Shown here: positions 1 to 7,834 of the stretch, piece after piece
Numbering within the stretch: the stretch's first letter is position 1
Layout: each line of letters begins with the position of its first letter
From: Candidatus Aminicenantota bacterium
Lineage (GTDB): Bacteria > Acidobacteriota > Aminicenantia > Aminicenantales > Aminicenantaceae
Assembly (NCBI GenBank): GCA_016926925.1
Contig: JAFGNQ010000072.1
Coordinates: 1 to 20,739 of the forward strand
Direction of reading: 5' to 3'
Length of the DNA stretch: 20,739 nt
Notes under the pieces: model-generated
Seen by the model: only the letters and a program-made list of their open reading frames with translations
Told to the model about the DNA's origin: nothing
The model's database searches: none
Program-made: the position numbers and the translations under genes

Positions 1-277
1 ATCTCAGTCATTCTCCGGAAAGCAGCCGTAAATTCGTATTGAACGGCCTCGGAAAATAAACTGTTATGAATCTATATCAATGGAGACAAACGCATTATTC
101 GTGATGGCCTTCTTTTAGTCAAGATATCCTCTGCAATTGTTTTCATGCGGATCGATTTTTCCTTTTCCAGTTTTCATGTCGCTTCATTGTTGCCATACCA
201 AGCTGAACCAAAACCGCCAAACACCGTAGCACAAAATAGAGGCTGTATGGGCAGTTTTTTCAATTGAGGAGATAGGC
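1..277. other. Left-edge stretch without a confident gene
   Basis: No supported gene lies here. In forward frame 1 an open stretch of 13 codons from the window edge ends at a TGA (40-42), and in frame 3 one of 18 codons ends at a TAA (57-59). Either could be the tail of a gene outside the window, but neither is long enough to recognise. The remainder is AT-rich and must carry the promoter of the permease that starts at 278. I could not find a convincing -35/-10 pair or a hairpin with a T-run. Confidence 0.4.
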
Positions 278-2683
278 ATGCTTTGGAATTATCTGAAAAT
301 CACTGTACGTATAATCCAAAGACATAAGGGGTATGCGTTTATCAACATGGCCGGGCTGACTTTGGGCATGACCATTGCGGCACTCATCATGCTCTGGGTA
401 GTGGATGAACTCGGCTTCGACAGATATCACGAGCACAGTTCACAGATCCACCGTGTTTACGTGGATTTCCAAGCCGGATCCCACATGACTCTTGCCCTGA
501 GCATGCCGGAACTCGCCAAAGCACTTATCGACGAATTCCCTGAGATTGAGGGGGCAGCCAGAATTAGCCGCCCGGAGCGAATCCCGATTAGGTATAAGGA
601 CAAAGAATTCTTCGAGAACTATGTCTGCTACGGGGACGGTTCCTTATTCGAGGTCTTCAGTTTCGCTTATGTGTCGGGCAACCCAAAGAGTGCACTTCAA
701 GCCCCGTATTCCGCAGTCATCACCGAGTCTATGGCTGAAAAATACTTCGGCGATGAGGACCCCATCGGAAAAATCCTCCGGATTGCTGGTGATAAAGACT
801 ACGCCGTCAACGGAGTCGTTGCTGACGTTCCCTCCAATTCTCATTTTCGTTTCCATGTTGTCAGGTCCTTCGAAACACTCTACTCGGAAAGACGGCAGGA
901 CATGGAGAACTGGCTCAACATCCAATACTACACATATCTCCTCCTTTCCAAAAAGGCGGACGTCTCGATCCTAGAGCAAAAGCTCCCATCGGTCGTGGAT
1001 AAACATCTCGGACAAGTTCTGGCTTCGACAGGGGGCAAACTGAACCTTTTTCTCCAGCCTCTGACAAGGATACACTTGTTTTCCAAAATCGGAGGAGAAA
1101 TTGCGGCTCAAGGAGATATCACCTATGTTTGCCTGTTTTCCGGAATAGCCTTCTTCGTTCTCATTCTAGCCTGCATCAATTTCATTAATCTGGCAACAGC
1201 CCGCTCCTCGACACGAGTCAGAGAGATCGGTATACGCAAAACTCTCGGATCTTCAAGGCAACCACTCATCTGTCAATTTTTGGGAGAGTCCATGATCTAC
1301 AGTATCGGTTCGTTCCTTGTCGCTGCCGTGGTTATTCAAACGATCAGACCGTGGTTCGAATCTCTTATCGGCCGAAGACTGGTTGTCTCTATGCTTCACA
1401 CCCCATGGCTCTTGATCGGATTCATCGGCCTGGCAGCGGCCATCGGTATTCTAGCCGGAAGTTATCCCGCCTTTTATCTGTCTGCATTCCAACCTATCCA
1501 CGTTTTCAAGGGAGTGCTTTCATCAGGGACCTACCGATCCCTTTTGCGAAGTGGACTTGTCGTTTTTCAGTTCGCAGTGTCGATCATTCTCATTATAGGG
1601 ACCATTACGGTATACCAGCAAATCCGTTTTATGAAGAACAAGAATCTTGGCTTCAATAAAGAACATATCCTTGTTATACCTGAAGGCCAGAGTCTTCTTC
1701 ATCTCATGTCTTTCACCAGTCTTCGCTCTGAATGGATGAATGTGCCGGGTGTCATAAATGTAGCCGGATCAGCTCTCGTGCCGACTACAGGAGTCCAAAA
1801 CGACATCTTTTACCCTGAAGGCTTTACGAGGGAACAGCCCCAGAAGCTTACAAGGTTGGATATCGAGCCTCACTATATACCGACCATGGATATCAAAATC
1901 GTTTCCGGCCGCAATTTTTCACCAAAACTTTCTACAGATCCCTCCGCGTCCCTTCTTATAAACGAAACCGTTGCCAAACATTTCGGATGGACAGACCCTC
2001 TTGGCAAGACATTCATTTACTACCCGGCTCCAGGAGGAGAAGGGGAGACAGTGACGAAGCAAGTCGTCGGCGTCGTGAAAGATTTCCATTTCACGTCTCT
2101 TCACAGGAGGATCGAACCGCTCGTCCTTGCCTACAATCCTGACAGGATTAGATACATATCCGTAAGAATCTCCCCTAAAAATATTCAGCAAACCCTGAGT
2201 CTCCTGAAAAAGAAATGGGAGAATATAAATCCTCAGAGACCTTTCGACTTCTTTTTCCTGGAAGCCGCCTTTGATAGTCAATACAGAACAGAAGACAGGG
2301 TCGGTAATCTATCTTTGTATTTCAGTCTTTTGGCGATCTTTATCGGATGCCTGGGGCTCTTCGGGCTGGCTTCCTATATGGCGGAGAGGCGTACCAAGGA
2401 GATCGGTATTCGCAAGGTTTTAGGGGCATCAGTTCCCGGGATCGTTCGGCTTCTTTCGCGAGAGTTTCTCTGGCTTGTGCTCATAGCTAACGTTATAGCC
2501 TGGCCAGCAGCATATGGCGGTCTTACCCTATGGCTCAGGAATTTCCCGTATCGCATCGACGTGAATTTGATAGTCATGGCTGCAGCCGGGCTTATCGCGC
2601 TGCTCACAGCACTTTTCACTGTAAGCATACAAGCCGTCAAAGCCGCACTGGCCAATCCGGTCGATGCTTTGAGGTATGAATGA
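278..2683 (+). CDS. Orphan MacB/FtsX-type ABC transporter permease, two-module
   Basis: This inner-membrane protein of 801 residues belongs to the MacB/FtsX permease superfamily. It has the duplicated plan: one N-terminal helix (about residues 21-43), a periplasmic MacB_PCD-like domain (about 45-280), a three-helix FtsX core (about 285-405), then a second helix (about 425-450), a second periplasmic domain and a final FtsX core (about 680-795). The hallmark REIGIRKTLGSS after the first core helix and KEIGIRKVLGAS in the second are both intact, and it ends ANPVDALRYE, typical of this group. The start is supported by GAGGAG at 266-271, six bases before the ATG. MacB-type permeases use an ATPase to drive periplasmic conformational work such as lipoprotein or peptide export, but no ATPase gene sits beside this one, so it is an orphan permease. 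The substrate cannot be told. A broken relative lies at 9677-9970. Confidence 0.93.
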   Translation: MLWNYLKITVRIIQRHKGYAFINMAGLTLGMTIAALIMLWVVDELGFDRYHEHSSQIHRVYVDFQAGSHMTLALSMPELAKALIDEFPEIEGAARISRPERIPIRYKDKEFFENYVCYGDGSLFEVFSFAYVSGNPKSALQAPYSAVITESMAEKYFGDEDPIGKILRIAGDKDYAVNGVVADVPSNSHFRFHVVRSFETLYSERRQDMENWLNIQYYTYLLLSKKADVSILEQKLPSVVDKHLGQVLASTGGKLNLFLQPLTRIHLFSKIGGEIAAQGDITYVCLFSGIAFFVLILACINFINLATARSSTRVREIGIRKTLGSSRQPLICQFLGESMIYSIGSFLVAAVVIQTIRPWFESLIGRRLVVSMLHTPWLLIGFIGLAAAIGILAGSYPAFYLSAFQPIHVFKGVLSSGTYRSLLRSGLVVFQFAVSIILIIGTITVYQQIRFMKNKNLGFNKEHILVIPEGQSLLHLMSFTSLRSEWMNVPGVINVAGSALVPTTGVQNDIFYPEGFTREQPQKLTRLDIEPHYIPTMDIKIVSGRNFSPKLSTDPSASLLINETVAKHFGWTDPLGKTFIYYPAPGGEGETVTKQVVGVVKDFHFTSLHRRIEPLVLAYNPDRIRYISVRISPKNIQQTLSLLKKKWENINPQRPFDFFFLEAAFDSQYRTEDRVGNLSLYFSLLAIFIGCLGLFGLASYMAERRTKEIGIRKVLGASVPGIVRLLSREFLWLVLIANVIAWPAAYGGLTLWLRNFPYRIDVNLIVMAAAGLIALLTALFTVSIQAVKAALANPVDALRYE

Positions 2684-2712
2684 ATGATAAATTCCTTGCA
2701 GCTAGTTCGGAT

Positions 2713-3465
2713 TCAATTTTTTCTCGGCTTTTTCTTTTTGACCGAACGTTTCTTTTTTACTGGAATTCTTTTTGTCTTCTGTTTCGCGAGTACCGAGGAT
2801 TTCCTTTTCGGTTTGTAGATTTTATAAACTCTGAACTCACGTTTTAAAATCGTTGGCCGGAATACGGTTCTTGTGGTCCACCTCGAAGTTCGCACCCGGT
2901 AGATGCTGCGCGTTACAGGCCTCCACGGTCTCCACCATCGCGGATATGTCCTCCAGCGCCACGGGGAAAGCCATAAACGGTAGCCGGGAGAATAGATAGC
3001 ACTTACAATGGGCCAAGTTCTAACGTACATCACACTCGAACTAGCGGGTTCGATAATGTAATTATTTCCGTAGATTTCCGGATCACCGGCAGCCTGTATG
3101 ATCGTATCATCCCCGCTTTTTTCAATCTGAATCGTAGCCACATCCTGGAATTCGTTCTCAGCCAGCTGGACTTGAAGTGCGAATAGATGAGAGTCGCCTT
3201 CGGCAAGCTCGACAACTCTGATGTAATCGATTTCACCATCTTCATTGAGGTCCAGGTTATTGATTTCACTCTCCGGCGTGTTTAAGGATTTTTCGAAATC
3301 TTCGACGGATTCGGATTCTTTGAACATCTCCATTACAGCTTGAAGATCCAGGTTTTCACCAGCCACCGTAGCAGGTGCAATGCTCATCTCCTCTTCCTGG
3401 GAATAAAGTCCACCGGTCATCAAGCAAAAAAAGCAAATCGCATAGACTAAGGCTTTAAGGTTCAT
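2713..3465 (-). CDS. Exported EF-hand-like protein with Trp/Arg-rich and Lys-rich tail
   Basis: This is a conserved-looking protein of unknown function, about 250 residues. A signal peptide (about residues 1-23) is followed by an acidic helical segment and the motif DLNEDGEID, which matches the Ca-binding loop of dockerin/EF-hand type (DxNxDGxID). A beta-rich domain about 80-145 follows. The last 100 residues are very different: a Trp/Arg-rich stretch with repeated PWR/RWW-like pieces, then a Lys-rich end. Similar proteins with the same EF-hand-like domain and aromatic/basic tail are familiar to me from Bacteroidota, but I know no assigned function. AAGGAGG (3470-3476) lies one base before the first ATG (3468) and four before the second (3465), so I prefer 3465. 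The gene converges on the permease with a 29-base gap and no clear terminator. It diverges from the HTH-EIIA gene. Binding of calcium, and of polyanions by the tail, is inference only. Confidence 0.85.
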   Translation of the reverse strand: MNLKALVYAICFFCLMTGGLYSQEEEMSIAPATVAGENLDLQAVMEMFKESESVEDFEKSLNTPESEINNLDLNEDGEIDYIRVVELAEGDSHLFALQVQLAENEFQDVATIQIEKSGDDTIIQAAGDPEIYGNNYIIEPASSSVMYVRTWPIVSAIYSPGYRLWLSPWRWRTYPRWWRPWRPVTRSIYRVRTSRWTTRTVFRPTILKREFRVYKIYKPKRKSSVLAKQKTKRIPVKKKRSVKKKKPRKN

Positions 3466-3469
3466 CATC

Positions 3470-3476
3470 CCTCCTT
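3470..3476 (-). promoter_or_regulatory. Ribosome binding site deciding the start of the 2713-3465 gene
   Basis: A full AAGGAGG on the minus strand precedes two consecutive ATG codons. The spacing is one base to the outer ATG and four to the inner one, which favours the inner start at 3465. Confidence 0.7.
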
Positions 3477-3499
3477 ATTATAAGCACATAATTTTCTCT

Positions 3500-3534
3500 T
3501 GATATTGATATCATGCATTAAAATTAAAGGTCAA
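3500..3534 (-). promoter_or_regulatory. Possible promoter with overlapping inverted repeat
   Basis: On the minus strand TTGACC (3529-3534) is followed after 18 bases by TATCAA (3505-3510), a weak sigma70-like pair upstream of the gene ending at 2713. The -10 region overlaps an inverted repeat with 6-base arms, TGATAT and ATATCA around a TG centre (3500-3513), which could be an operator. The -35 is good but the -10 is poor, so this is a tentative call. Confidence 0.35.
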
Positions 3535-3620
3535 CCTATAAAAAAAATGCGGGTCGGTGTAAAATAATATACTACGATTCATTGAGCTCGTGGACATTTC
3601 GCTTTTAGATTGAGTGAAAC

Positions 3621-3660
3621 GATTCGAATCTGAACTGAGAGCAACCATCCTTTCAGATTC
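3621..3660. repeat. Palindrome and 9-base inverted repeat in the leader of the HTH-EIIA gene
   Basis: GATTCGAATC (3621-3630) is a perfect 10-base palindrome. Overlapping it, GAATCTGAA (3626-3634) is repeated in inverted form as TTCAGATTC (3652-3660) with a 17-base gap. GATTCAT also occurs as a direct repeat at about 3586-3592 and 3656-3662. The cluster lies between two divergent genes and about 80 bases before the ATG of a gene encoding a helix-turn-helix protein, so an autoregulatory operator or a leader hairpin is plausible. No T-run follows, so it does not look like a terminator. Confidence 0.5.
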
Positions 3661-3739
3661 ATAGGCATGATCTTCATTAGGCAGCCGAAAGCACGTGGGT
3701 CCTGTAACGTTAATACATTTGAAAGACGCAGAAAAACAA

Positions 3740-4432
3740 ATGGACAAGAAAAACTCCCTCGATGTTGATGAAGTGGCGGTCCTGCTCCAGATTCCCGCCT
3801 CCAAAGTGCTGAGATGGGTTAGCCAGGGACAGATTCCCTGCAGGTTCAAAAAAGAGCAATGCTATTTCAAAAAAAAAGAAATTTTGGAATGGGCGAAATC
3901 TCATGATCTAACGGTCTTCAGTAAAGATGATACGTCCGAATCTAGCGGTGAAGCACATTCCAACCTCGAAGCGGGAATCAAACGTGGAGGAGTTCATTTT
4001 AGCCTGAGTGGAGACGACCGCTTTTCAGTGCTTAAAAATGCTGTGGAGGTAATGACCCTACCTTCCGGTATCGACCGGAGAAGTGTGCTCGAAGCTTTGC
4101 TCGAGCGCGAAAAAATCGCTTCGACAGGAATCGGTAGAGGCGTGGCCATCCCACATCCTCGACAACCGCTTCCTTTCAAACATTTTGCAATCCCCGTTTT
4201 TTTCCCAAAAAAGGCCATCGAGTTCCATTCCGTTGATGGAAAGCCTGTTTGGGTATTGTTTTTTATGTTCAGCCCATCCACGCAGGTTCACCTAAAGCTT
4301 TTGTCCAAATTGAGCTTCTTCCTGCGAGATGATTCTTTCCTGAAAAACTTGAAGGCCTGCAGCACTGCCAGAAGTGTGACGGACCTGGTTGGACGGCACG
4401 AATCAGCACTGGAACGCAGCAAGAAATCATGA
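3740..4432 (+). CDS. Helix-turn-helix protein fused to a PTS EIIA (PtsN-like) domain
   Basis: The protein is about 230 residues from the ATG at 3740. An in-frame GTG at 3695 would add 15 residues, and neither start has a strong ribosome binding site. Residues about 5-55 form an excisionase/MerR-like HTH_17 domain (DVDEVAVLLQIPASKVLRWV), and about 86-228 form a PTS EIIA type-2 domain. The EIIA phosphorylation motif is complete: GIGRGVAIPHPR, with His139 as the expected phospho-acceptor. EIIA domains of this class take phosphate from HPr and, in PtsN, act mainly as regulators, including of potassium and other ion transport. No PTS permease is adjacent. Instead the stop overlaps the start of a ClC channel gene (ATGA), implying translational coupling. 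A reasonable inference is that its phosphorylation state controls transcription of, or transport by, the channel. The palindromes at 3621-3660 are candidate binding sites. Confidence 0.88.
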   Translation: MDKKNSLDVDEVAVLLQIPASKVLRWVSQGQIPCRFKKEQCYFKKKEILEWAKSHDLTVFSKDDTSESSGEAHSNLEAGIKRGGVHFSLSGDDRFSVLKNAVEVMTLPSGIDRRSVLEALLEREKIASTGIGRGVAIPHPRQPLPFKHFAIPVFFPKKAIEFHSVDGKPVWVLFFMFSPSTQVHLKLLSKLSFFLRDDSFLKNLKACSTARSVTDLVGRHESALERSKKS

Positions 4433-6144
4433 AGCGAATTCAATACTCGCCTAGAACTCTGCTCGCCAACCTCGATAGCCGCATCCAGTTGGCAATCATC
4501 GGAGTCATTGTCGGAATACTGGGCGGATTTGCAGCCCTAGGGCTCAATTTTTCTCTCGATAAGCTTCAAATCCTTTTGGCGCCTTATAAAAAAGATTTTC
4601 TGATCGTTCTATTACCTGTTGCGGGAATACTGTTGACAGCCCTATTCCTTCGCTATGTAATCAAGGATGCAGAGGGACATGGAGTTCCGGAAGTGATCTA
4701 CAGTGTCAGCATGAGAGGCGGATTCATAAAACTGCGCTCTTCGATCTCCCGGTTGATCGGGAGTCTCCTGACATTATCGGCGGGAGGTTCGGCCGGACCC
4801 GAAGCTCCGGTCGCCATCAGCGGGGCAGCCATCGGCTCGAACATTGCCACCTGGTTCCAGACGAACGACAGAATTCGCATCGCCGCAACCGGATCGGGCG
4901 CAGCGGCAGCCATTGCGTCCATTTTCAACGCACCGATCACAGGCTTTATTTTTTCTATGGAAGTCATCCTCGGAGAGTGGTCAGCAGTCAACATGCTTCC
5001 CGTTGCTCTGGCTTCCGTTACAGGAACGGTGATCAGCCGCCTTTTCAACGGAAACCAGATTCCATTCGTTCACCAGAAGATCGAGGTCGGTTTGAACGAC
5101 ATCGCCGCATCCCTGTTTTTTGCCTTGGTGGCGGCTTGCATTGCGATCCTGTTTATCAAAACAATGCGTCTTTCACAGAAAAGACTTCAAAAAATCTTGC
5201 GGCCTGTTTATTTGCGAGCGTTGTGCGGAGGATTGGCGGTCGGTGTTATCATTAATTTTTTTCCTCAGGTTAAAGGCCAGGGATACGGAGTGATCCGCAG
5301 TCTTTTAGGCGGGAGCGTTTCCATCGGGTTGGCGATGCTTTTTGTCCTGATTATCTTTAAGGTTCTCGCTACTTCACTTACTTTGAACAGCGGCGGTGCC
5401 GGCGGCGTTTTTGCTCCATCATTGGTTATCGGATGCTTCACCGGTTACTTCTTTTATCAGCTTCTTATTTTCATCTTCCCAAAGGCATCTTTTTCCGGAT
5501 TGGAAATGTTCGCCCTATGCGGTATGGCAGCCATGTTGAGCGGAACACTGCATTCTCCTTTAACGGGTGTATTTCTTATCGTAGAGATAACCGGCGGCTA
5601 CGATGTCATCCTTCCGCTCCTGATCGCCTCGTTCCTGACACTGACAATAGTCAAGCTGGTGGAAAAAAACTCGGTCTATTTTCATGAATTGGTGGAAGAA
5701 GGCCTTCTCCGCAGGCCGCGAACGGACGCCCGCATTCTTACGGATATAGGAACAAAAGAGCTTCTTGAAAAAGAATTGATCCCCGTTAAACCGGAATCGG
5801 TACTGAAGGAGCTTATCCCAATTATCATCCGATCAAGACGGAATATCTTTCCAGTGATCGAAACACGCACGGGAACCTACCTGGGGATTCTTGATTGGAA
5901 CGACATCAAATCCTACATTTTCGATAAGGATCTCAGCCAATCCATCATCGTAGAAGAAGTCATGCACCATGATCTCCCGACTGTAAGCATCAGCGACACC
6001 ATGATTGAAATTCTCAATAAGATGGAAGCCTCCCAGGCCTGGAGCCTGCCTGTGGTCGAGAATAATAAATTCGTCGGCCTTGTCTCCAAATCGACAATTC
6101 TGGACCATTACCGAAAAGAGCTGAAAGCCCAGACAGAAGAATAG
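4429..6144 (+). CDS. ClC-family anion channel/transporter with C-terminal CBS pair
   Basis: This inner-membrane protein of 571 residues has the ClC fold in residues 1-420 and two CBS domains (about 450-505 and 507-562). The anion-path motifs are GHGVP (83-87), GSAGPEAP (120-127), and GGAGGVFAP (322-330). The external gating glutamate is present as Glu125, in the position of E148 of E. coli ClC. In the internal proton-glutamate region the sequence reads FSMEVIL, where the residue aligning with E203 is Val179. ClC proteins with Val here are often channels, so passive anion flux rather than H+/Cl- exchange is more likely, though this is inferred by alignment in the head. The CBS pair suggests regulation by adenine nucleotides or ionic strength. 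The gene overlaps the upstream HTH-EIIA gene by four bases and has no separate ribosome binding site that I can see. Downstream it converges on the MFS gene. Confidence 0.93.
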   Translation: MKRIQYSPRTLLANLDSRIQLAIIGVIVGILGGFAALGLNFSLDKLQILLAPYKKDFLIVLLPVAGILLTALFLRYVIKDAEGHGVPEVIYSVSMRGGFIKLRSSISRLIGSLLTLSAGGSAGPEAPVAISGAAIGSNIATWFQTNDRIRIAATGSGAAAAIASIFNAPITGFIFSMEVILGEWSAVNMLPVALASVTGTVISRLFNGNQIPFVHQKIEVGLNDIAASLFFALVAACIAILFIKTMRLSQKRLQKILRPVYLRALCGGLAVGVIINFFPQVKGQGYGVIRSLLGGSVSIGLAMLFVLIIFKVLATSLTLNSGGAGGVFAPSLVIGCFTGYFFYQLLIFIFPKASFSGLEMFALCGMAAMLSGTLHSPLTGVFLIVEITGGYDVILPLLIASFLTLTIVKLVEKNSVYFHELVEEGLLRRPRTDARILTDIGTKELLEKELIPVKPESVLKELIPIIIRSRRNIFPVIETRTGTYLGILDWNDIKSYIFDKDLSQSIIVEEVMHHDLPTVSISDTMIEILNKMEASQAWSLPVVENNKFVGLVSKSTILDHYRKELKAQTEE

Positions 6145-6204
6145 CTCAGAAAGCGTTTTAAGAGATCCCACCCGTCCTGAACTCTTCTTATCGGGAAACG
6201 ATGA

Positions 6205-7524
6205 CTAGGGAAGTTCGTGCAACTTGGGAACAATTATCCTGATCAAGACAAATAATACAAAGAGAATCACAGAATTCACAATGATTGCAAACGTTTCAGA
6301 GATGTGCTCTGCGATCAGCCCGACCCACAAAGAACCTAATGGAATCAGCCCGAAAAAAGCAAGGGCGTAGATGCTCATCACTCTTCCTCTCAGGTCATCA
6401 GGTACCAAGGTCTGAACCAATGCATTGGCCAAATTGAAGATAAACATGATGGCCACACCTATACCAAAGAGCATGAGTAAAGAAAGAGGAAGCCAGTGAA
6501 TGAAGCCGAAAGTCAGCAATAAAATAGGGAATGCGAAACTCCCTAGAGTCAAAAGCCTTCCCTTGAATTGAAATCTGCCAAGAGACGCAATCATCAAGGC
6601 GCCGAGAAGTGCACCAAGGCCTCGTGCGGATTGCATTATTCCATTGGTTATCGCGTTTCCTCCGAGAATTTTTACAGCCCACGCAGGAATCAGCGTCGCA
6701 AAGGATATCCCGAAAAAAGTAGTTATGCCCACAACGCTGATCAGCGTCCTGATCATGGTATGATTCATGGTAAAGTGCATTCCTTCCTTCAAGTCAGCTC
6801 CGGCGGAATTCTTACGCACAGCTCTGTCTTGAGGCTTGATTCGCATCAACAGCAATGCTGAAATCACAGCAAGGAAGGAGGCGGCGTTAATCATGAAGCA
6901 CCAGGCAGGACCCACGAGCGCATAGATCACCCCGGAGGCAGCCGGGCCGATAGCGGTGGCTGAGTTGAACATAGTGGAATTCAAAGCGATCGCATTCGTC
7001 ATATCATCACGGTCGACCAACTCCCTGACAAAAGCCTGTCTAGCCGGAGCATCGAAGGCATTGGCAATGCCCAGCCCGAAGGCTAAAATGATGATATGCC
7101 AGGCCTGCACGACTTGAAAAAAAGTCAGCATCGCCAGAACAACAGCCAGCAGCATCATCAGCCCTTGGGTTGCGATCAGGAGTGTACGGCGTTGTATTCG
7201 GTCTGCCAGAACACCTCCGTACATCATGAAAAACCAGGTCGGAACCCCCATAGCAAAGGCAGCGTAGCCGAGATAGGCCGGAGAGTGCGTCAGCTCAAAG
7301 ATTAAAAAGCCCTGTGCCGTGCTTTGCATCCAAGTTCCGAAGAGTGATATCATCTGCCCCCAGAACCACAGACGATAATTGTGGTAACGAAGGGCGGTGA
7401 AAGCCTGTCTCCAGCTAAAACTCTCAAGAAAACGAACGGCAAAGGGCCTCGTCGGCGAGCCCTCCAACGGGGGAGGAAGCGGGGCTTTCGAGTTCAATAC
7501 TGCGCCTTCCTTCTCAGGTTTCAT
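6205..7524 (-). CDS. Major facilitator superfamily exporter, EntS/MFS_3-like
   Basis: This 439-residue inner-membrane protein has about 12 predicted helices. A cytoplasmic N-terminal tail of about 40 residues ends in a segment reading ALRYHNYRLWFWGQMISLFG, typical of the EntS/MFS_3 group. The loop between helices 2 and 3 has the MFS motif A form GGVLADRIQRR. A second FGLGIANAFDAPARQAFV segment (helix 4-5 area) is also typical of this group. Relatives export siderophores, macrolides or other small molecules by proton antiport, but the substrate cannot be read from sequence. The ATG has only a weak GGTGGG upstream, preceded by a nine-A run on the coding strand. It appears to be a single-gene unit behind the promoter at 7602-7630. 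Its 3' end converges on the ClC gene with a 60-base gap. Confidence 0.93.
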   Translation of the reverse strand: MKPEKEGAVLNSKAPLPPPLEGSPTRPFAVRFLESFSWRQAFTALRYHNYRLWFWGQMISLFGTWMQSTAQGFLIFELTHSPAYLGYAAFAMGVPTWFFMMYGGVLADRIQRRTLLIATQGLMMLLAVVLAMLTFFQVVQAWHIIILAFGLGIANAFDAPARQAFVRELVDRDDMTNAIALNSTMFNSATAIGPAASGVIYALVGPAWCFMINAASFLAVISALLLMRIKPQDRAVRKNSAGADLKEGMHFTMNHTMIRTLISVVGITTFFGISFATLIPAWAVKILGGNAITNGIMQSARGLGALLGALMIASLGRFQFKGRLLTLGSFAFPILLLTFGFIHWLPLSLLMLFGIGVAIMFIFNLANALVQTLVPDDLRGRVMSIYALAFFGLIPLGSLWVGLIAEHISETFAIIVNSVILFVLFVLIRIIVPKLHELP

Positions 7525-7834
7525 GATTCAACCCACCGTTTTTTTTTCACTACTCACATCCTGCCGGCATTCCAATTAAGGCTTTTCAGCTAAAGACATC
7601 GATTATCGTCCGATTAATCCTCCGAGTCAACTGCAAACTATACAAACAAGCCAAATCAATTCTTCGTAAAGGTGTTGAAGCCTGATTCTAAAACTGCATA
7701 GGAAGAATAAGATGCTTTATGGATACACTTCTACGGGGCGATTGAAGCAGAATTTCACAGAATATCTTCGGTGCGGCAACTGAACACCACAAAAAGAAAG
7801 AGAAGATGAATGAAGAGAAGTTTCCAACTACGAT
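7525..7834. other. 310-base gap between the MFS and serine hydrolase genes
   Basis: No gene is supported here. The right part is the 3' flank of the hydrolase gene, and the left part holds the leader and promoter of the MFS gene (see 7602-7630). I found no convincing intrinsic terminator for the hydrolase. A run of nine T on the plus strand (about 7539-7547) lies in the MFS leader. Confidence 0.5.
7602..7630 (-). promoter_or_regulatory. Sigma70-like promoter for the MFS exporter gene
   Basis: On the minus strand TTGACT (7625-7630) and GATAAT (7602-7607) are each one base off the sigma70 consensus and are separated by exactly 17 bases. Transcription would start near 7595, giving a leader of about 70 bases before the ATG at 7524. 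This is the best-looking promoter in the window. Confidence 0.6.

Noticed and set aside
1..59. Possible tail of a preceding permease gene: a short frame with ILRKAAVNSY, vaguely like the KAALANP end of these permeases
   Set aside because: Only about 13 codons, with a weak match and no typical ANPVxxLRYE ending.
3477..3482. Perfect TATAAT on the minus strand upstream of the 2713-3465 gene
   Set aside because: It touches the ribosome binding site, so a transcript from it would lack that site. No -35 lies at the right distance.
6145..6204. Possible terminator between the ClC and MFS genes (AAGAG ... CTCTT)
   Set aside because: The 5-base AT-rich stem with a 17-base loop and no T-run is too weak.
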